This document shows, piece after piece, positions 8,597 through 16,223 of a DNA stretch of 64,000 nucleotides. The DNA comes from CBFHSF01 sp965658445 (lineage in GTDB: Bacteria > Bacteroidota > Bacteroidia > Flavobacteriales > Schleiferiaceae). Both the position numbers and the translations under genes were made by a program. The notes beneath the pieces were generated by a model. The model was given only the letters and a program-made list of their open reading frames with translations. It was not told the origin of the DNA and did not search any database. Numbering within the stretch: the first letter of the stretch is position 1; every line of letters starts with the position of its first letter. Location: NCBI GenBank assembly GCA_965658445.1, contig CBFHSF010000007.1, forward strand, positions 1 to 64,000, given 5' to 3'.

Positions 8597-9292
8597 CTAG
8601 ATTCCCAGCCCGACCAATAGTCCGAAGGTGATTTGGGGCGAGCTGTAGCTTTGAAAGTCTTGCACAAAGTCCTCTGAGTTGTTTGGGCCTGGAGGCACCC
8701 AATACGCAATCTTTCTCTCTCTAAAATAATACCCTAAACCTGCAAAAAGTTCAATTTCACCAATAATATTGGGTTTGTACAACCAATTTGAATACTTCCA
8801 TCCAAAGAGCAATTGAGTTCCGATGGCAGTCTGATCTTCTCGGTACCACACGGAATACCTCGCTCCGTTTTTATCCACTACATCAATGGAATCTTGGAAA
8901 GAAAAGGTTTTGGAAAACAATCTCCCCTCTACGTAGAAGTCGCTGTTAGAAATATGGTCTTTGGGAAGGTAGTAGCGTCCTCCCAAGATAAATCGGTTTC
9001 CCGATCCGTTGTAAAGAGAAAAGGTTCCGAGGTTATCTACCACACTGTAGTTCACATCCGCTGCTACAAAATCCCTTGCCATGTATTGGTATCCGGCAGT
9101 AATGGCAAATTTCCGGGTCAGGGCAAATTCAACTTCTGCATTGAGCCCGTAGATATATCGGATGGGGGCGGTTTTGATGGTGAAACTAGAAAAAGGGTAG
9201 TTGTCTGGGGCGTCCTCTCCAAATTGGGCTACTGAGACCAGTGGCATCAGTAGTCCCAACGTTAAGGTGATTTTTCGCAATGCACGATGCAT
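8597..9292 (-). CDS. Exported outer-membrane-type beta-barrel protein, paralogue 2
   Basis: 231 residues with signal peptide (MHRALRKITLTLGLLMPLVSVAQ) and a beta-barrel-like body. It is the upstream member of a tandem pair with the gene at 7849-8532, sharing the IKTAPIRYIYG motif near the N-terminus and the final GLLVGLGI strand. The two genes are 64 bp apart and probably co-transcribed from here. A 7-bp inverted repeat at 9303-9324 immediately precedes the start. Function not recognised. Confidence 0.6.
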   Translation of the reverse strand: MHRALRKITLTLGLLMPLVSVAQFGEDAPDNYPFSSFTIKTAPIRYIYGLNAEVEFALTRKFAITAGYQYMARDFVAADVNYSVVDNLGTFSLYNGSGNRFILGGRYYLPKDHISNSDFYVEGRLFSKTFSFQDSIDVVDKNGARYSVWYREDQTAIGTQLLFGWKYSNWLYKPNIIGEIELFAGLGYYFRERKIAYWVPPGPNNSEDFVQDFQSYSSPQITFGLLVGLGI

Positions 9293-9302
9293 AGGATATG
9301 TG

Positions 9303-9324
9303 TTAGTGGGGATATGGCCACTAA
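9303..9324. promoter_or_regulatory. Inverted repeat upstream of outer-membrane gene pair
   Basis: TTAGTGG (9303-9309) and CCACTAA (9318-9324) are perfect 7-bp arms with an 8-bp spacer, 11 bp before the start codon at 9292. It may be an operator or a leader hairpin near the ribosome-binding region; the sequence alone does not decide. Confidence 0.3.
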
Positions 9325-9375
9325 TTTAGATTTCTATTGTAAACTGTAGGTTAATCGTGGGGTCTAAAAAGAGAA

Positions 9376-10086
9376 TTACACTCTGTCTTTTAGCGAACGC
9401 ACCCAATCTTCTACTTCCCAGGCGCCCTCCAATGAGTGTTCGCCAATGCGTGTCCTTTTGAGTGCAACTAAATAACCTCCACTGTCTAATGATTTTCCAA
9501 TATCTCTTGCCAAAGATCGGATGTAGGTACCCTTTCCGCAGTGAATGACGAGCTTCAAAAGGTTGTCTTCTAGAGAGACAAAATCCAATTGATGAATGGT
9601 GATTTTTCGACTTTTGATTTCCACCTCTTGATTCTTTCGAGCGTATTCATAGAGTGGCTTTCCGTCTTTTTTCAATGCAGAGAACACAGGTGGCATCTGT
9701 TCAATTTCACCTGTAAATTTTGTCAGGGTGGATTTTACGAGATCCTCAGTAATATGGTCCGTTGGGAACCAATGGTCTTCCTCTTTCTCCAAATCATAAG
9801 ACGGCGTGGTGGCACCCAATTTAATGGTGGCCTCGTAGACCTTTGAATCCGCCATGAAAGATTCTATCTCCTTGGTCTTTTTACCAATGCAAATGATGAG
9901 CAGACCGGTAGCTTTTGGGTCCAACGTTCCGGCATGGCCCACTTTAAACTTTTTGACTTTGTAGACATTGCGAATGGCATTTCGCATTTTGGCAACCACG
10001 TCAAAACTGGTCCAATCTAGGGGTTTATTCACTCGGTAGACTTGGCCTTCGCGAGCTTCCTCCAAGGTGAGTTTAGAGAGGTCCAT
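9376..10086 (-). CDS. truB: tRNA pseudouridine(55) synthase
   Basis: 236 residues carrying the TruB catalytic motif KVGHAGTLDPKATGLL with the nucleophilic aspartate D56, the KPxxWTSFDVV N-terminal motif, and the CGKGTYIRSLARDIG block. It converts U55 of the tRNA T-arm to pseudouridine. It is the last gene of the minus-strand run ftsX-DUF3098-uppP-truB; this order is commonly seen in Bacteroidota. Length is that of the short (C-terminal-domain-lacking) bacterial form. No clear terminator follows. Confidence 0.96.
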   Translation of the reverse strand: MDLSKLTLEEAREGQVYRVNKPLDWTSFDVVAKMRNAIRNVYKVKKFKVGHAGTLDPKATGLLIICIGKKTKEIESFMADSKVYEATIKLGATTPSYDLEKEEDHWFPTDHITEDLVKSTLTKFTGEIEQMPPVFSALKKDGKPLYEYARKNQEVEIKSRKITIHQLDFVSLEDNLLKLVIHCGKGTYIRSLARDIGKSLDSGGYLVALKRTRIGEHSLEGAWEVEDWVRSLKDRV

Positions 10087-10112
10087 ACATTGAGTGAATT
10101 AAAAAGATAGGA

Positions 10113-10913
10113 TTAAAGGAGGGTGTATCCAATAGCAATAGCACCCACGACGAAACAGTAAATGGCAAACGTGGTGAGTTTCGCTTTTTTCACCAAAGAA
10201 ATCATCCACTTACATGCAATCAATCCAGCGATAAATGCGGTGGCAAATCCGGCAATGTAAATACCCGTTTGATCCGAGGAAACTCCACTTCCGGTTTCTG
10301 CCATGTCTTTGATAGACAAAATCATCTTTCCCAAAATCAAGGGTACAACCATCAAGAAAGAGAATCGTGCAGATTTCTCTCGGTCAATTCCCAATAAAAC
10401 GGAAGTAGAAATGGTAGCTCCCGAACGAGAGATTCCAGGAAGTATGGCAATGGCTTGTGCAATTCCAATGATAAATGCGTCTTTGCCCTTTACTCCTTTC
10501 TGTGTTTTTTTTGCGCGATCGGCCAACATCAGCAACAGTCCTGTGATGACCAACATAGCGCCTACTAATAGTATTTGTCCCCCAAAAAGAGATTCGATTT
10601 CATCCTCAAAAAACAATCCCACAAAAGCGGCGGGGATCATTGATATGACCACAAAAGTGACAAACTTGGTTTCGTCATTCCAAGCAAAGGCAAAGAGTCC
10701 TTTGATCAATTGGGCGACGTCTTTTCTGTAAATAACAAGGGTAGAAAGTGCAGTAGCTGCGTGAACCACTACGGTAAACATCAGGCTCTCCTCCGGAACG
10801 GATTGGTCTCCCAAAATGAATTTGGCCAATTCCAAATGACCCGAAGAGGAAACGGGCAAAAACTCGGTAAGTCCTTGGATGATCCCAAGAATAATAGCAT
10901 CGATTAAACTCAT
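10113..10913 (-). CDS. uppP: Undecaprenyl-diphosphate phosphatase
   Basis: 266 residues with seven to eight membrane segments. The BacA/UppP signatures are visible: QGLTEFLPVSSSGHLEL near the N-terminus and PGISRSGATIS in the middle, which supply the Glu/Ser/Arg active site. It recycles the lipid carrier of peptidoglycan synthesis by dephosphorylating undecaprenyl diphosphate; high dosage gives bacitracin resistance. It lies 26 bp upstream of truB in the ftsX run. Confidence 0.96.
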   Translation of the reverse strand: MSLIDAIILGIIQGLTEFLPVSSSGHLELAKFILGDQSVPEESLMFTVVVHAATALSTLVIYRKDVAQLIKGLFAFAWNDETKFVTFVVISMIPAAFVGLFFEDEIESLFGGQILLVGAMLVITGLLLMLADRAKKTQKGVKGKDAFIIGIAQAIAILPGISRSGATISTSVLLGIDREKSARFSFLMVVPLILGKMILSIKDMAETGSGVSSDQTGIYIAGFATAFIAGLIACKWMISLVKKAKLTTFAIYCFVVGAIAIGYTLL

Positions 10914-10990
10914 GGCGCGCGTTGATTGGTAATAGAGGGATGAAGTCAGTTATTCTGACCTCATGTAGCAAAGTAGAGTTTGTTCCTGTC

Positions 10991-11236
10991 TTATTCTTCC
11001 GTTGACTTCTCGGATTTATCCTTTACCATAATGGCATAGATTTCAACAACAAGTCCCAATAGGATGAGAGTAGGTGCAACCACGATTCTCTGTGGGCTGA
11101 AGATTTCAGGGTTAAAGACGTTGGGGTCATCAGAACCACCACCCATCATTAAAATCAATCCCAAGCCAATCAAAATCAAACCTCCAATGAGGAAGGTGTA
11201 GTTTTTCTTTCCGAATAAAAATTGATTGTTGTCCAT
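10991..11236 (-). CDS. DUF3098 small membrane protein
   Basis: 81 residues with two membrane segments (~13-31 and ~49-68) separated by a short loop (GGGSDDPNVFNPEIFSP), and a charged C-terminal tail. Its position directly after ftsX (3 bp) and the sequence pattern match DUF3098, a Bacteroidota-specific family of unknown role that recurs between ftsX and uppP. A connection to FtsEX or cell-wall work is inference from context only. Confidence 0.75.
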   Translation of the reverse strand: MDNNQFLFGKKNYTFLIGGLILIGLGLILMMGGGSDDPNVFNPEIFSPQRIVVAPTLILLGLVVEIYAIMVKDKSEKSTEE

Positions 11237-11239
11237 ATC

Positions 11240-12118
11240 TTAAAAGTATAATTCGTCTGTTTTTAGATTCAAGTATTTTCTCACGGCAAACCAGGTGCAA
11301 ATCCAAGAAATAAAGATTCCTACCAAGAGAAGTCCACCGCCCACAGCCATCAATTCAAGTTGTTGAGACAACAAGTCGAGTTCTGGAAGTTGTTGGTCTC
11401 CAATGTAAAGAATTCCCGTGAGTAAGAGTCCAGCAAAGATGGCCCCAATCAACCCTGTGCGAATGGATTTCATCAAGAAAGGCTTTTGGATGAAGAAGCG
11501 AGTGGCTCCCACCAATTGCATGGTCTTAATTATAAATCGCTTGGAGTAAATGGACAATCGAATACTGGAGTTTATCAGTGCGATGGAAATAATCAGCAAG
11601 AGGAAGATACCACCGGCCAAGAAGATTCCGATTTTTTGAATATTGTCATTGACTTGTTGCAATAGGTCCTTGTCGTAGTTCACTTCAGCAACCCATGGGA
11701 AACCGAGGAGTTCCGTTTCAAATTCAGAAATGTTATCCGTAGAAACGTACTGGCTCTTCAGTGTAATGGCCAATGCATCTTGAAGGGGATTAAAGCCCAG
11801 AAAGTCAACAAAGTCTTCGCCGAGCGTTTCCTGGAATTCTTCCGCGGCTTCTTCTTTGGAAATGAATTCTATCTCTTTCACCTGATCAGAAAGTGCCAAA
11901 TCCTTTTGGAAAGAGCGCACTTCCACTTCTTTTGCACTGTCCTTCAGGTAAACGGTGAATTGGAAATTTTCTTTGACTTCTCGAGCCAAGTTCTGTGCGT
12001 TGATAACCAAGATTCCCAATACCCCCAATAGAAAGAGTACGAGAGAAATGGAAACTACCACAGAGGCATTGGCGCCTCTAAGTCTCCTTTGGTTGTATTT
12101 TTCAATTTTTGAAGCCAT
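11240..12118 (-). CDS. ftsX: Cell division protein FtsX, permease-like
   Basis: 292 residues: a membrane segment at ~22-44, a periplasmic domain of ~120 residues (~45-165), and three further membrane segments (~168-190, ~215-240, ~258-282), the classic FtsX topology. The motif FIIKTMQLVGATRFFIQKPFL before the second helix is a family hallmark. With the ATPase FtsE it couples cell division to peptidoglycan hydrolase activation; ftsE is not next door. First gene of the minus-strand run ending in truB. Confidence 0.93.
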   Translation of the reverse strand: MASKIEKYNQRRLRGANASVVVSISLVLFLLGVLGILVINAQNLAREVKENFQFTVYLKDSAKEVEVRSFQKDLALSDQVKEIEFISKEEAAEEFQETLGEDFVDFLGFNPLQDALAITLKSQYVSTDNISEFETELLGFPWVAEVNYDKDLLQQVNDNIQKIGIFLAGGIFLLLIISIALINSSIRLSIYSKRFIIKTMQLVGATRFFIQKPFLMKSIRTGLIGAIFAGLLLTGILYIGDQQLPELDLLSQQLELMAVGGGLLLVGIFISWICTWFAVRKYLNLKTDELYF

Positions 12119-12427
12119 GGTTTAATCGTGGGCTAATGTAGTAAAAAACATAGGGTCAACGGGCATAAGAAATTGTTAATTGACTTCTAAATAAACGGTA
12201 AAAACCAGGTTTTCATTTTCTCAAATTCTCACCGTTGGTCATTCGTTTATCCCATTGCACCCCTCCTTTTTTATCCGTTGAGGAAGGAGAAAAACGAAAA
12301 AATCAAAGATTCTTTTCCCTTCTAAGACCCCAATCTACGCGGGTTTGCAGAGATGAGCAAGAAAAAAACCACAAATTATTTACCTTAGGTGTAACTTTTT
12401 ATTCGCTGGCTCGTCTTCCTTGTGAGT
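12119..12427. other. Divergent intergenic region between ftsX and the ECF sigma operon
   Basis: About 300 bp without a supported gene. It holds a nested inverted repeat (AACGGT 12194-12199 with ACCGTT 12231-12236, enclosing AAAAC/GTTTT around 12201-12213), a purine-rich stretch near 12281-12310, and a TACCTTAG box around 12381-12388, a one-base variant of the Bacteroidota -7 element that could drive the sigma operon. Confidence 0.4.
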
Positions 12428-12946
12428 ATGACTATAGAAGAGTTTACATCCTCGTTTTATTCCCTGCGTTCCAAAGTGGAATCGTATGCCAATAAGCTTC
12501 TCAACAAAAGAGTGGAAGCAGAGGATGTGGCGCAAGATGTTATGCTTAAGATCTGGCAGTCGGGGCTTGACCTCAGTACGATCAAGAATCCCGAAGCCTA
12601 CTGCATTCAGATGACCAAGCACCTCTCTCTGGACAGGTTAAAGGCCAAGAATTTTCAATGGTCTCCCATACCTGATCAACTGTCACAACGCGCGGCGGCA
12701 GACAATCCAGAAGTGGCAACCGACGGTTCGCAGTTTTTAGAAATGCTAGAATTGGCATTGAAAGAACTGCCTCCCATCCAGCGAAAATTATTTGAATACA
12801 GAGAGATAGAAGGGTTGACCTACGAAGAAATGGCTCAAAAAGAGGACCTGTCGCTTTCTAGCGTAAAGGTATACCTCCATAGAGCAAGAACGACCTTGAG
12901 AACGGCATTGATAAATGCCTCCAACGGAGAATACAACTATGAGTAA
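12428..12946 (+). CDS. ECF-type RNA polymerase sigma factor
   Basis: 172 residues from ATG at 12428 (a GTG two codons upstream is also possible). Sigma region 2 is seen in KRVEAEDVAQDVMLKIW and the following YCIQMTKHLSLDRLK; region 4 is the HTH LTYEEMAQKEDLSLSSVKVYLHRARTTLR. This is the ECF layout without region 3. It should direct RNA polymerase to a specific stress or envelope regulon, most likely including its own operon. The next gene overlaps its end by 8 bp, typical of a sigma/anti-sigma pair. Confidence 0.92.
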   Translation: MTIEEFTSSFYSLRSKVESYANKLLNKRVEAEDVAQDVMLKIWQSGLDLSTIKNPEAYCIQMTKHLSLDRLKAKNFQWSPIPDQLSQRAAADNPEVATDGSQFLEMLELALKELPPIQRKLFEYREIEGLTYEEMAQKEDLSLSSVKVYLHRARTTLRTALINASNGEYNYE

Positions 12947-13379
12947 GCAAGAACATCCACTAAAGAAGTATTTTGACGCAGAGACCTCCCAGGAGGAAGA
13001 ACGCAGTCTCCTCTCGGAGATGGCGCAGAGCGATCAACATCCGGACGCTCCTTACTTTATAGCGCTTCAACAACTCAAGGCCAAGCGAAAGACGCACACC
13101 AGAAGACGCAATTATTTTATGGCAGCTTCCGTAGCTGTTCTCCTCGCATTGGGCGCGGTCACCATTCCGTATGCAACAAGTACTCAAGATATCACCAACG
13201 CAGAGACTGCTGAGGCCTATGAAGAAACTCAAAAAGCCTTGATGCTTCTCTCCAACAAGCTCAACCAGAGCTCACAAAAAATGGCCCCAGTGGGTCAATT
13301 CGAAAAAACCAAAAAAGAACTAGAACAAAAGAAAGTGGAGTCCAGAAACGACTCCACGTCAAATGCAAAAATTGACTAA
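12939..13379 (+). CDS. Probable anti-sigma factor, single-pass membrane protein
   Basis: 146 residues from the ATG at 12939, which overlaps the sigma-factor stop; an ATG eight codons upstream lies inside the sigma gene and is less likely. A cytoplasmic N-domain of ~65 residues opens KQEHPLKKYFDAETSQEEE; an arginine-rich KRKTHTRRR leads into one membrane helix (~68-86, YFMAASVAVLLALGAVTI), followed by a charged periplasmic tail with coiled-coil character. No zinc HxxxCxxC motif is seen. Anti-sigma function is inferred from position and topology. Confidence 0.65.
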   Translation: MSKQEHPLKKYFDAETSQEEERSLLSEMAQSDQHPDAPYFIALQQLKAKRKTHTRRRNYFMAASVAVLLALGAVTIPYATSTQDITNAETAEAYEETQKALMLLSNKLNQSSQKMAPVGQFEKTKKELEQKKVESRNDSTSNAKID

Positions 13380-13406
13380 ACAATAATTCTTATAAAGACG
13401 ATAAAA

Positions 13407-13925
13407 ATGAAAAAGATATTGATTGCCCTAGTGGTACTAGGATCCAGCTTTAGCCTATCGGCTCAAAATGACAACGCCATTGACAAGTACTTTTCTCAGT
13501 ACGAAAATGACACCGCCTTCGCAAAGGTCAAAATCAACGCCAAGATGTTCGAGCTCTTCACAGAAATGGAAGGGTCTACTGAAGAACAAAAGGCCATGCA
13601 AGAAACCATCGGAAAGCTCAAAGGACTTAAGATGCTAGAATTGGACAACGACCCACGTGTAGAGTCTTTGTACAAAGAGGCCATCAAAAAGATGAATAAG
13701 AACTACGAAGTTTTGATGGAAATTGAAGACGAAGAAAAAATCACTTTCTACATCGATGAGTCCGGCGGCATTATCAAAGAATTGGTAATGGTCATGGGAG
13801 GTCAGAACGAATTTATGATCCTCTCTCTAGAAGGTGATATTGACCTCAAGGAAATCTCTAAGCTTTCAAAATCGGTAAACATTTCCGGAATGGAAAAACT
13901 CGAGAGTGTTGAAGATGCCGAGTAA
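13407..13925 (+). CDS. DUF4252 exported protein, first copy
   Basis: 172 residues with a cleavable signal peptide (MKKILIALVVLGSSFSLSA|QN). The body is acidic and fits DUF4252, a Bacteroidota family of unknown role often encoded after ECF sigma/anti-sigma genes: a YFSQYENDTAFAKVKINAKMFELF start and an LVMVMGGQNEFMILSLEGDIDLKEI end. The gene lies 27 bp after the anti-sigma-like gene and overlaps the next DUF4252 gene by 20 bp. Confidence 0.75.
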   Translation: MKKILIALVVLGSSFSLSAQNDNAIDKYFSQYENDTAFAKVKINAKMFELFTEMEGSTEEQKAMQETIGKLKGLKMLELDNDPRVESLYKEAIKKMNKNYEVLMEIEDEEKITFYIDESGGIIKELVMVMGGQNEFMILSLEGDIDLKEISKLSKSVNISGMEKLESVEDAE

Positions 13926-14454
13926 ACTCCAAATAGTGAATAAAACCACTCTATTGAGCCTGTTCTCTCTGATCCTTCTGGGTGCTTGCACCCAGAAGGA
14001 GGCAGGCTTGATGTCTGAGATAGAAGACAAATACAGAAACAACAGTTTCATCTTCACTCAGGTCGACGAATCCATGATCCGAGCCGTCGGTGGATTGGAT
14101 ACGGCCCAGGCACTTCAGGGACTGGATAAATACGTAGAGAAGATTGTCGTTTTTGATGTCAACGCAGACGATAGAATCTACGACTCTGCTTGGTCATACA
14201 ATTACATGTCAAACATCGACTACTCTCAATTTGAAGAGCTGGCAGAAATGACTGATGACACCAATAAGGTAAAGGTCTTAATGGTTCTCGATCAGGAAAA
14301 TCCACAGGTTTTTGACGTAGTTATGAGAACGCCTTCCTCATTGAAAGTCATTGAAATTACCGGCGACAACCCCATGGGAATTACCACCTCCCTTGCTCAA
14401 GGCCTATTGAATGGGGAAGACCCCATGAGCACCTTATCTAATTTCGGATTATGA
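13906..14454 (+). CDS. DUF4252 lipoprotein, second copy
   Basis: 182 residues. The N-terminal hydrophobic segment ends in a lipobox (LILLGAC), so a lipoprotein is expected. The rest parallels the first copy (VFDVNADDRIYDSAWSYN, then VLMVLDQENPQVFDVVMRTPSSLKVIEITGD). The start overlaps the upstream gene by 20 bp; an in-frame ATG two codons later (MPSKLQ) is an alternative start that would shorten the overlap. Its stop overlaps the ABC ATPase start (ATGA). Confidence 0.75.
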   Translation: MLKMPSKLQIVNKTTLLSLFSLILLGACTQKEAGLMSEIEDKYRNNSFIFTQVDESMIRAVGGLDTAQALQGLDKYVEKIVVFDVNADDRIYDSAWSYNYMSNIDYSQFEELAEMTDDTNKVKVLMVLDQENPQVFDVVMRTPSSLKVIEITGDNPMGITTSLAQGLLNGEDPMSTLSNFGL

Positions 14455-15344
14455 GCGCATTAACCATAAACAACCTCACCAAGACCTACGGCCGCATGCA
14501 CGCGGTCAACAATTTATCTCTTACCATAGAAAAGGGGAAGGCTTTTGGACTTCTCGGTCCCAACGGTTCGGGAAAGACCACGACGCTTTCCATGGTTTTG
14601 GGAGTTACCAATCCGACCTCTGGAGAGTACCAGTGGTTTGGAGGAGAAAAGGAATCGGTGGCACGAAAAAAAGTCGGAGCTATCCTGGAACAACCGGTTT
14701 TCTATCCCAGTCTCTCTGCAGAGCAAAACCTCAGAATTGTAGCTCATATCAAGAGAATACAGAACGCACCCATTGAAAAGACCTTGGAATTTGTAGGTCT
14801 TCACAATCGCAAAAGGGATCCCTTTAAAGCCTATTCCTTGGGGATGAAGCAGCGTTTGGCCATTGCCTCGGCCTTGCTGTCTGACCCCGATGTACTCATT
14901 TTGGACGAACCCACCAATGGATTGGATCCAGAGGGTATCGCCGACATTAGAGGCATGATCCAAAAAATTATTGACTCCGGAAAAACCTTGATTCTAGCCT
15001 CTCATTTGCTAGACGAGGTGCAGAAAATTTGCACGGATTTTATCATTCTCAACAAGGGGAAAACCCTGTACAGTGGCAACGTAGAAAAAGATCTCAACGC
15101 CGCAGGAGAATTTACCATTTCCGCCCCCAACACTGAGCTGTTGACGCAAGCTTGTGGGGAGTCTTCTCTGATCCTAGAATCAGAACTCGAAGAGGGTCAA
15201 ATTAAAATACGTGTAGAGGAGGACGTAGAGGCCTCGGCCATCAACCAACATTTTTATGACCGGGGCATTGTCCTTTCTCAGCTCACTCCACGCAAAAACC
15301 GACTGGAAGAGAAATTCCTAGAAATCCTTAACCAAAGCAACTGA
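14451..15344 (+). CDS. ABC transporter ATP-binding protein (ABC-2 type)
   Basis: 297 residues with Walker A GPNGSGKTT (~36-44), signature YSLGMKQRLAIA, Walker B VLILDEPTNGLDP, and the switch histidine in ASHLLDE. The ~80-residue C-terminal extension is that of gliding/ABC-2 exporters (CcmA-like). It starts inside the preceding stop and ends 4 bp before the permease gene, so both transporter genes belong to the sigma-factor operon. Substrate unknown. Confidence 0.93.
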   Translation: MSALTINNLTKTYGRMHAVNNLSLTIEKGKAFGLLGPNGSGKTTTLSMVLGVTNPTSGEYQWFGGEKESVARKKVGAILEQPVFYPSLSAEQNLRIVAHIKRIQNAPIEKTLEFVGLHNRKRDPFKAYSLGMKQRLAIASALLSDPDVLILDEPTNGLDPEGIADIRGMIQKIIDSGKTLILASHLLDEVQKICTDFIILNKGKTLYSGNVEKDLNAAGEFTISAPNTELLTQACGESSLILESELEEGQIKIRVEEDVEASAINQHFYDRGIVLSQLTPRKNRLEEKFLEILNQSN

Positions 15345-15348
15345 TCTC

Positions 15349-16167
15349 ATGTGGTACTTAAAACTAGAATGGTTAAAGCTCAAGCACCTGAGGTATGTCA
15401 AGGTGATGCTCATCCTTTGGTTGGTTGCATTTTTCGCCATTCCTGTAGCGGCCAATTACTTTTTGGATTGGTTGTCCAGTCAAGGAGAGACGCTTGAGAA
15501 CTTCTTCAATATTCGCCCCGATCAAATTCCCATTTTTGACTTTGTGGACATTTGGCAAAACTTGGCCTACGTCTACAAGTTTCTCACCATCTTTTTGATG
15601 TTGATAGTGGTGATTTCGGTAACGACAGAATGGGAAGAAAAGACCTTTAGACAAAACGTAATTGACGGCTTAACGCGAAAGGAGTTTTTCTACAGTAAAA
15701 TCGGTTTTATCGCAGTCCTTTCCCTTATCAGTACCATTTTACTTTTTCTACTGGGATTGTTCACGGGATTGGCCCTGAGTCCAGTGACTGAGTTTGAATA
15801 CATTGTCAAGAATATAGATTTCTTACTGGCTTACTTCCTGCACCTGTTGTATCACCTGTCTTTGGGGATGTTGGCAGCCATGCTTATTCGCAAAACGGGA
15901 CTTACCATTATTCTCCTGTTGTTTTGGATGTATATTTTTGAACCCATTGCGGGCTCCATCATCAACTATGGATTGGATCTTCCCATGCTGGCCAATGCCC
16001 TTCCCTTTGAAGTGTCATGGGGTCTCGTTCCCATCCCGTTTGGACGATACATTTTACAACCAACCGTTTCTTCTGTAGACTATTTGTACGTGACCAAATC
16101 ACTTATTTACATCGGTCTTATTTGGATGTCGACGGCCTATCTCCTCATCAAAAAGGATATTAAGTGA
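15349..16167 (+). CDS. ABC-2 type transporter permease
   Basis: 272 residues with six predicted membrane segments (~18-38, ~78-98, ~118-142, ~155-180, ~185-205, ~245-262) and no nucleotide-binding motifs. The layout, with a long extracytoplasmic loop after helix 1, fits the ABC-2 family. It immediately follows its ATPase. Last gene of the operon starting at 12428; leuS begins 57 bp later with its own promoter-like box. Confidence 0.88.
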   Translation: MWYLKLEWLKLKHLRYVKVMLILWLVAFFAIPVAANYFLDWLSSQGETLENFFNIRPDQIPIFDFVDIWQNLAYVYKFLTIFLMLIVVISVTTEWEEKTFRQNVIDGLTRKEFFYSKIGFIAVLSLISTILLFLLGLFTGLALSPVTEFEYIVKNIDFLLAYFLHLLYHLSLGMLAAMLIRKTGLTIILLLFWMYIFEPIAGSIINYGLDLPMLANALPFEVSWGLVPIPFGRYILQPTVSSVDYLYVTKSLIYIGLIWMSTAYLLIKKDIK

Positions 16168-16206
16168 TAAACCCTTAAAATCCGAGGCTAAAGTTTTATT
16201 TTCGCG

Positions 16207-16221
16207 CCGTAAATATTACGG
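16207..16221. promoter_or_regulatory. Inverted repeat just before leuS
   Basis: CCGTAA (16207-16212) and TTACGG (16216-16221) are perfect 6-bp arms around ATA, ending two bases before the leuS ATG. A near-consensus -7 box, TATTTTCG, lies at 16197-16204, so the repeat sits around the expected transcription start and could be an operator or occlude initiation. Confidence 0.3.
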
Positions 16222-16223
16222 TC

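Noticed and set aside
12194..12236. Nested inverted repeat upstream of the ECF sigma gene as a structured RNA
   Set aside because: Arms are only 5-6 bp and AT-rich with no conserved features; kept only as a note on the intergenic region.
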